64,000 nucleotides of DNA, from NCBI RefSeq assembly GCF_002368295.1, contig NZ_AP018248.1, positions 6,623,979 through 6,687,978 of the forward strand. The letters are read 5' to 3'. Below the pieces are notes generated by a model. It was given only the letters and a program-made list of their open reading frames with translations. It did not search any database and was not told the DNA's origin. This stretch comes from Tolypothrix tenuis PCC 7101 (GTDB lineage: Bacteria; Cyanobacteriota; Cyanobacteriia; Cyanobacteriales; Nostocaceae). The translations under genes were made by a program, and so were the position numbers. Positions 63,263-64,000 of this stretch are shown here, in pieces. The stretch's first letter is position 1. Each line of letters begins with the position of its first letter.

Positions 63263-64000
63263 ATGCCCCTTGAGTATACTAATCAAAAATCATTAACTGA
63301 TAACGGGCTAAATGTCACTCCTATCTCCTCAGTAGATACTTTTAATCCTCGAGATAACTACAGCTTAAACAACAGTAGCCGTAGTAGTTTTGACGCAACA
63401 ATTAATAGTAACGATACTTTTAATACCCAAAGTTACGACTCTGCTACAGGCTATGGTCTGGTAAATGCGTCAGCAGCAGTTGCTAAAGCTATTGGTCAAA
63501 ATACCTTTGCTGATGTTCCTAATGTTGGTGGCGAAAATTGGGGTGATGACTTTGTCAAAGCACCAGAAGCATGGGCGAGAGGATATACAGGTCAAGGCGT
63601 TGTAGTTGCTGTTCTAGATACTGGGGTTGACTACAACCATATAGATTTAAGAAATAATATTTGGACTAATACCAGAGAAATTGCTGGTAATGGCATAGAT
63701 GATGATGGTGATGGCTACATTGATGATATTCACGGTTGGAACTTTATAGAAAGCACCAATGAAGTCATCGATAGAAATGGTCATGGTACTCATGTTTCTG
63801 GCACCATTGCTGGAGAAAATAATGGTGTTGGTGTGACTGGCGTTGCCTATAATGCCAAAATTATGCCTGTAAAAGTTCTTAATGATGCTGGTTCAGGTTC
63901 AGTCAGCTCGATCGCTAATGGTATTTACTATGCTGTCAATCAAGGAGCAAATGTAATTAATCTCAGCCTTGGAAGCAACTTTCCTAACAGCACTCTAGCA
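63263..64000 (+). CDS. Subtilisin-like (S8) serine peptidase, 5' part (cut by window end)
   Basis: The first 246 codons of an S8 peptidase start at ATG 63263 with GAGGA 10 bases upstream and run open to the end. The catalytic Asp is in VVVAVLDTGVDYNHIDL and the His in NGHGTHVSGTIAG; the catalytic Ser lies beyond the window. A calcium-type acidic loop GNGIDDDGDGYIDD precedes the His. There is no signal peptide: the N-terminus is polar (MPLEYTNQKSLTDNGLNVTP), so secretion, if any, would use a C-terminal signal. Residues about 72-90 read GYGLVNASAAVAKAIGQ, which resembles the end of a subtilase core rather than a usual propeptide. Large Nostoc surface or calcium-dependent proteases have similar starts. 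Confidence 0.9.
   Translation, partial: MPLEYTNQKSLTDNGLNVTPISSVDTFNPRDNYSLNNSSRSSFDATINSNDTFNTQSYDSATGYGLVNASAAVAKAIGQNTFADVPNVGGENWGDDFVKAPEAWARGYTGQGVVVAVLDTGVDYNHIDLRNNIWTNTREIAGNGIDDDGDGYIDDIHGWNFIESTNEVIDRNGHGTHVSGTIAGENNGVGVTGVAYNAKIMPVKVLNDAGSGSVSSIANGIYYAVNQGANVINLSLGSNFPNSTLA

Overview
The window comes from a filamentous, probably heterocyst-forming cyanobacterium of the Nostoc/Calothrix type. The evidence is the split RNA polymerase genes rpoC1 and rpoC2, frequent HIP1 octamers (GCGATCGC), arrays of 7-bp tandem repeats between genes, and typically cyanobacterial families (CAAD domain, CrtD-type carotenoid desaturase, DUF2358, SLH protein, Uma2 nucleases). No tRNA, rRNA, CRISPR array, intact transposase or phage gene was seen. 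The species call is inference.

Layout. 1-9.7 kb: the 3' end of purF, a Uma2 nuclease, a multi-PAS hybrid histidine kinase, uvrA and an ethylene-receptor-like histidine kinase. 9.8-17.9 kb: mixed small genes (DUF2358, GHL10 glycosidase-like, DUF1206 membrane protein, epoxide-hydrolase-like enzyme, secreted pentapeptide protein, CAAD protein, SLH protein, GIY-YIG protein). 18.0-29.5 kb: the minus-strand block rpsT-tatD-rpoB-rpoC1-rpoC2, closed by a strong terminator. 30.2-40.2 kb: hisD, a universal stress protein, a second Uma2, an HlyD-type adaptor, hslO, a long coiled-coil membrane protein and crtD. 40.3-45.1 kb is the accessory-looking part: a gene broken by a 26-bp repeat insertion, a 21-bp minisatellite, and a NACHT NTPase ending in 35 uninterrupted pentapeptide repeats. 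45.3-58.5 kb: M16 peptidase, fructosamine-kinase-like protein, csaA, tatC, lytic transglycosylase, a 1,516-residue hybrid kinase and a UbiH-type hydroxylase. 58.9-64 kb: a small secreted protein, a 1.25-kb stretch without genes, a YebC regulator, a sugar-binding lipoprotein and the 5' part of a subtilisin-like protease.

Most genes are single transcription units of core function (transcription, protein export, DNA repair, histidine, purine and carotenoid synthesis, wall turnover). Sensing is strongly represented: three histidine kinases, one with an intact ethylene/copper site, plus the NACHT protein.

The most unusual signals are: a potential H-type pseudoknot just upstream of rpoB; heptanucleotide repeats that run into coding sequence (inside uvrA and over the start codons of csaA and the fructosamine kinase); a 26-bp element that has split a HIP1 octamer and frameshifted a gene; two inverted 134-bp MITE-like copies 30 kb apart; and the NACHT-pentapeptide gene next to the minisatellite. 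No multi-gene system that is clearly new could be demonstrated from sequence alone.
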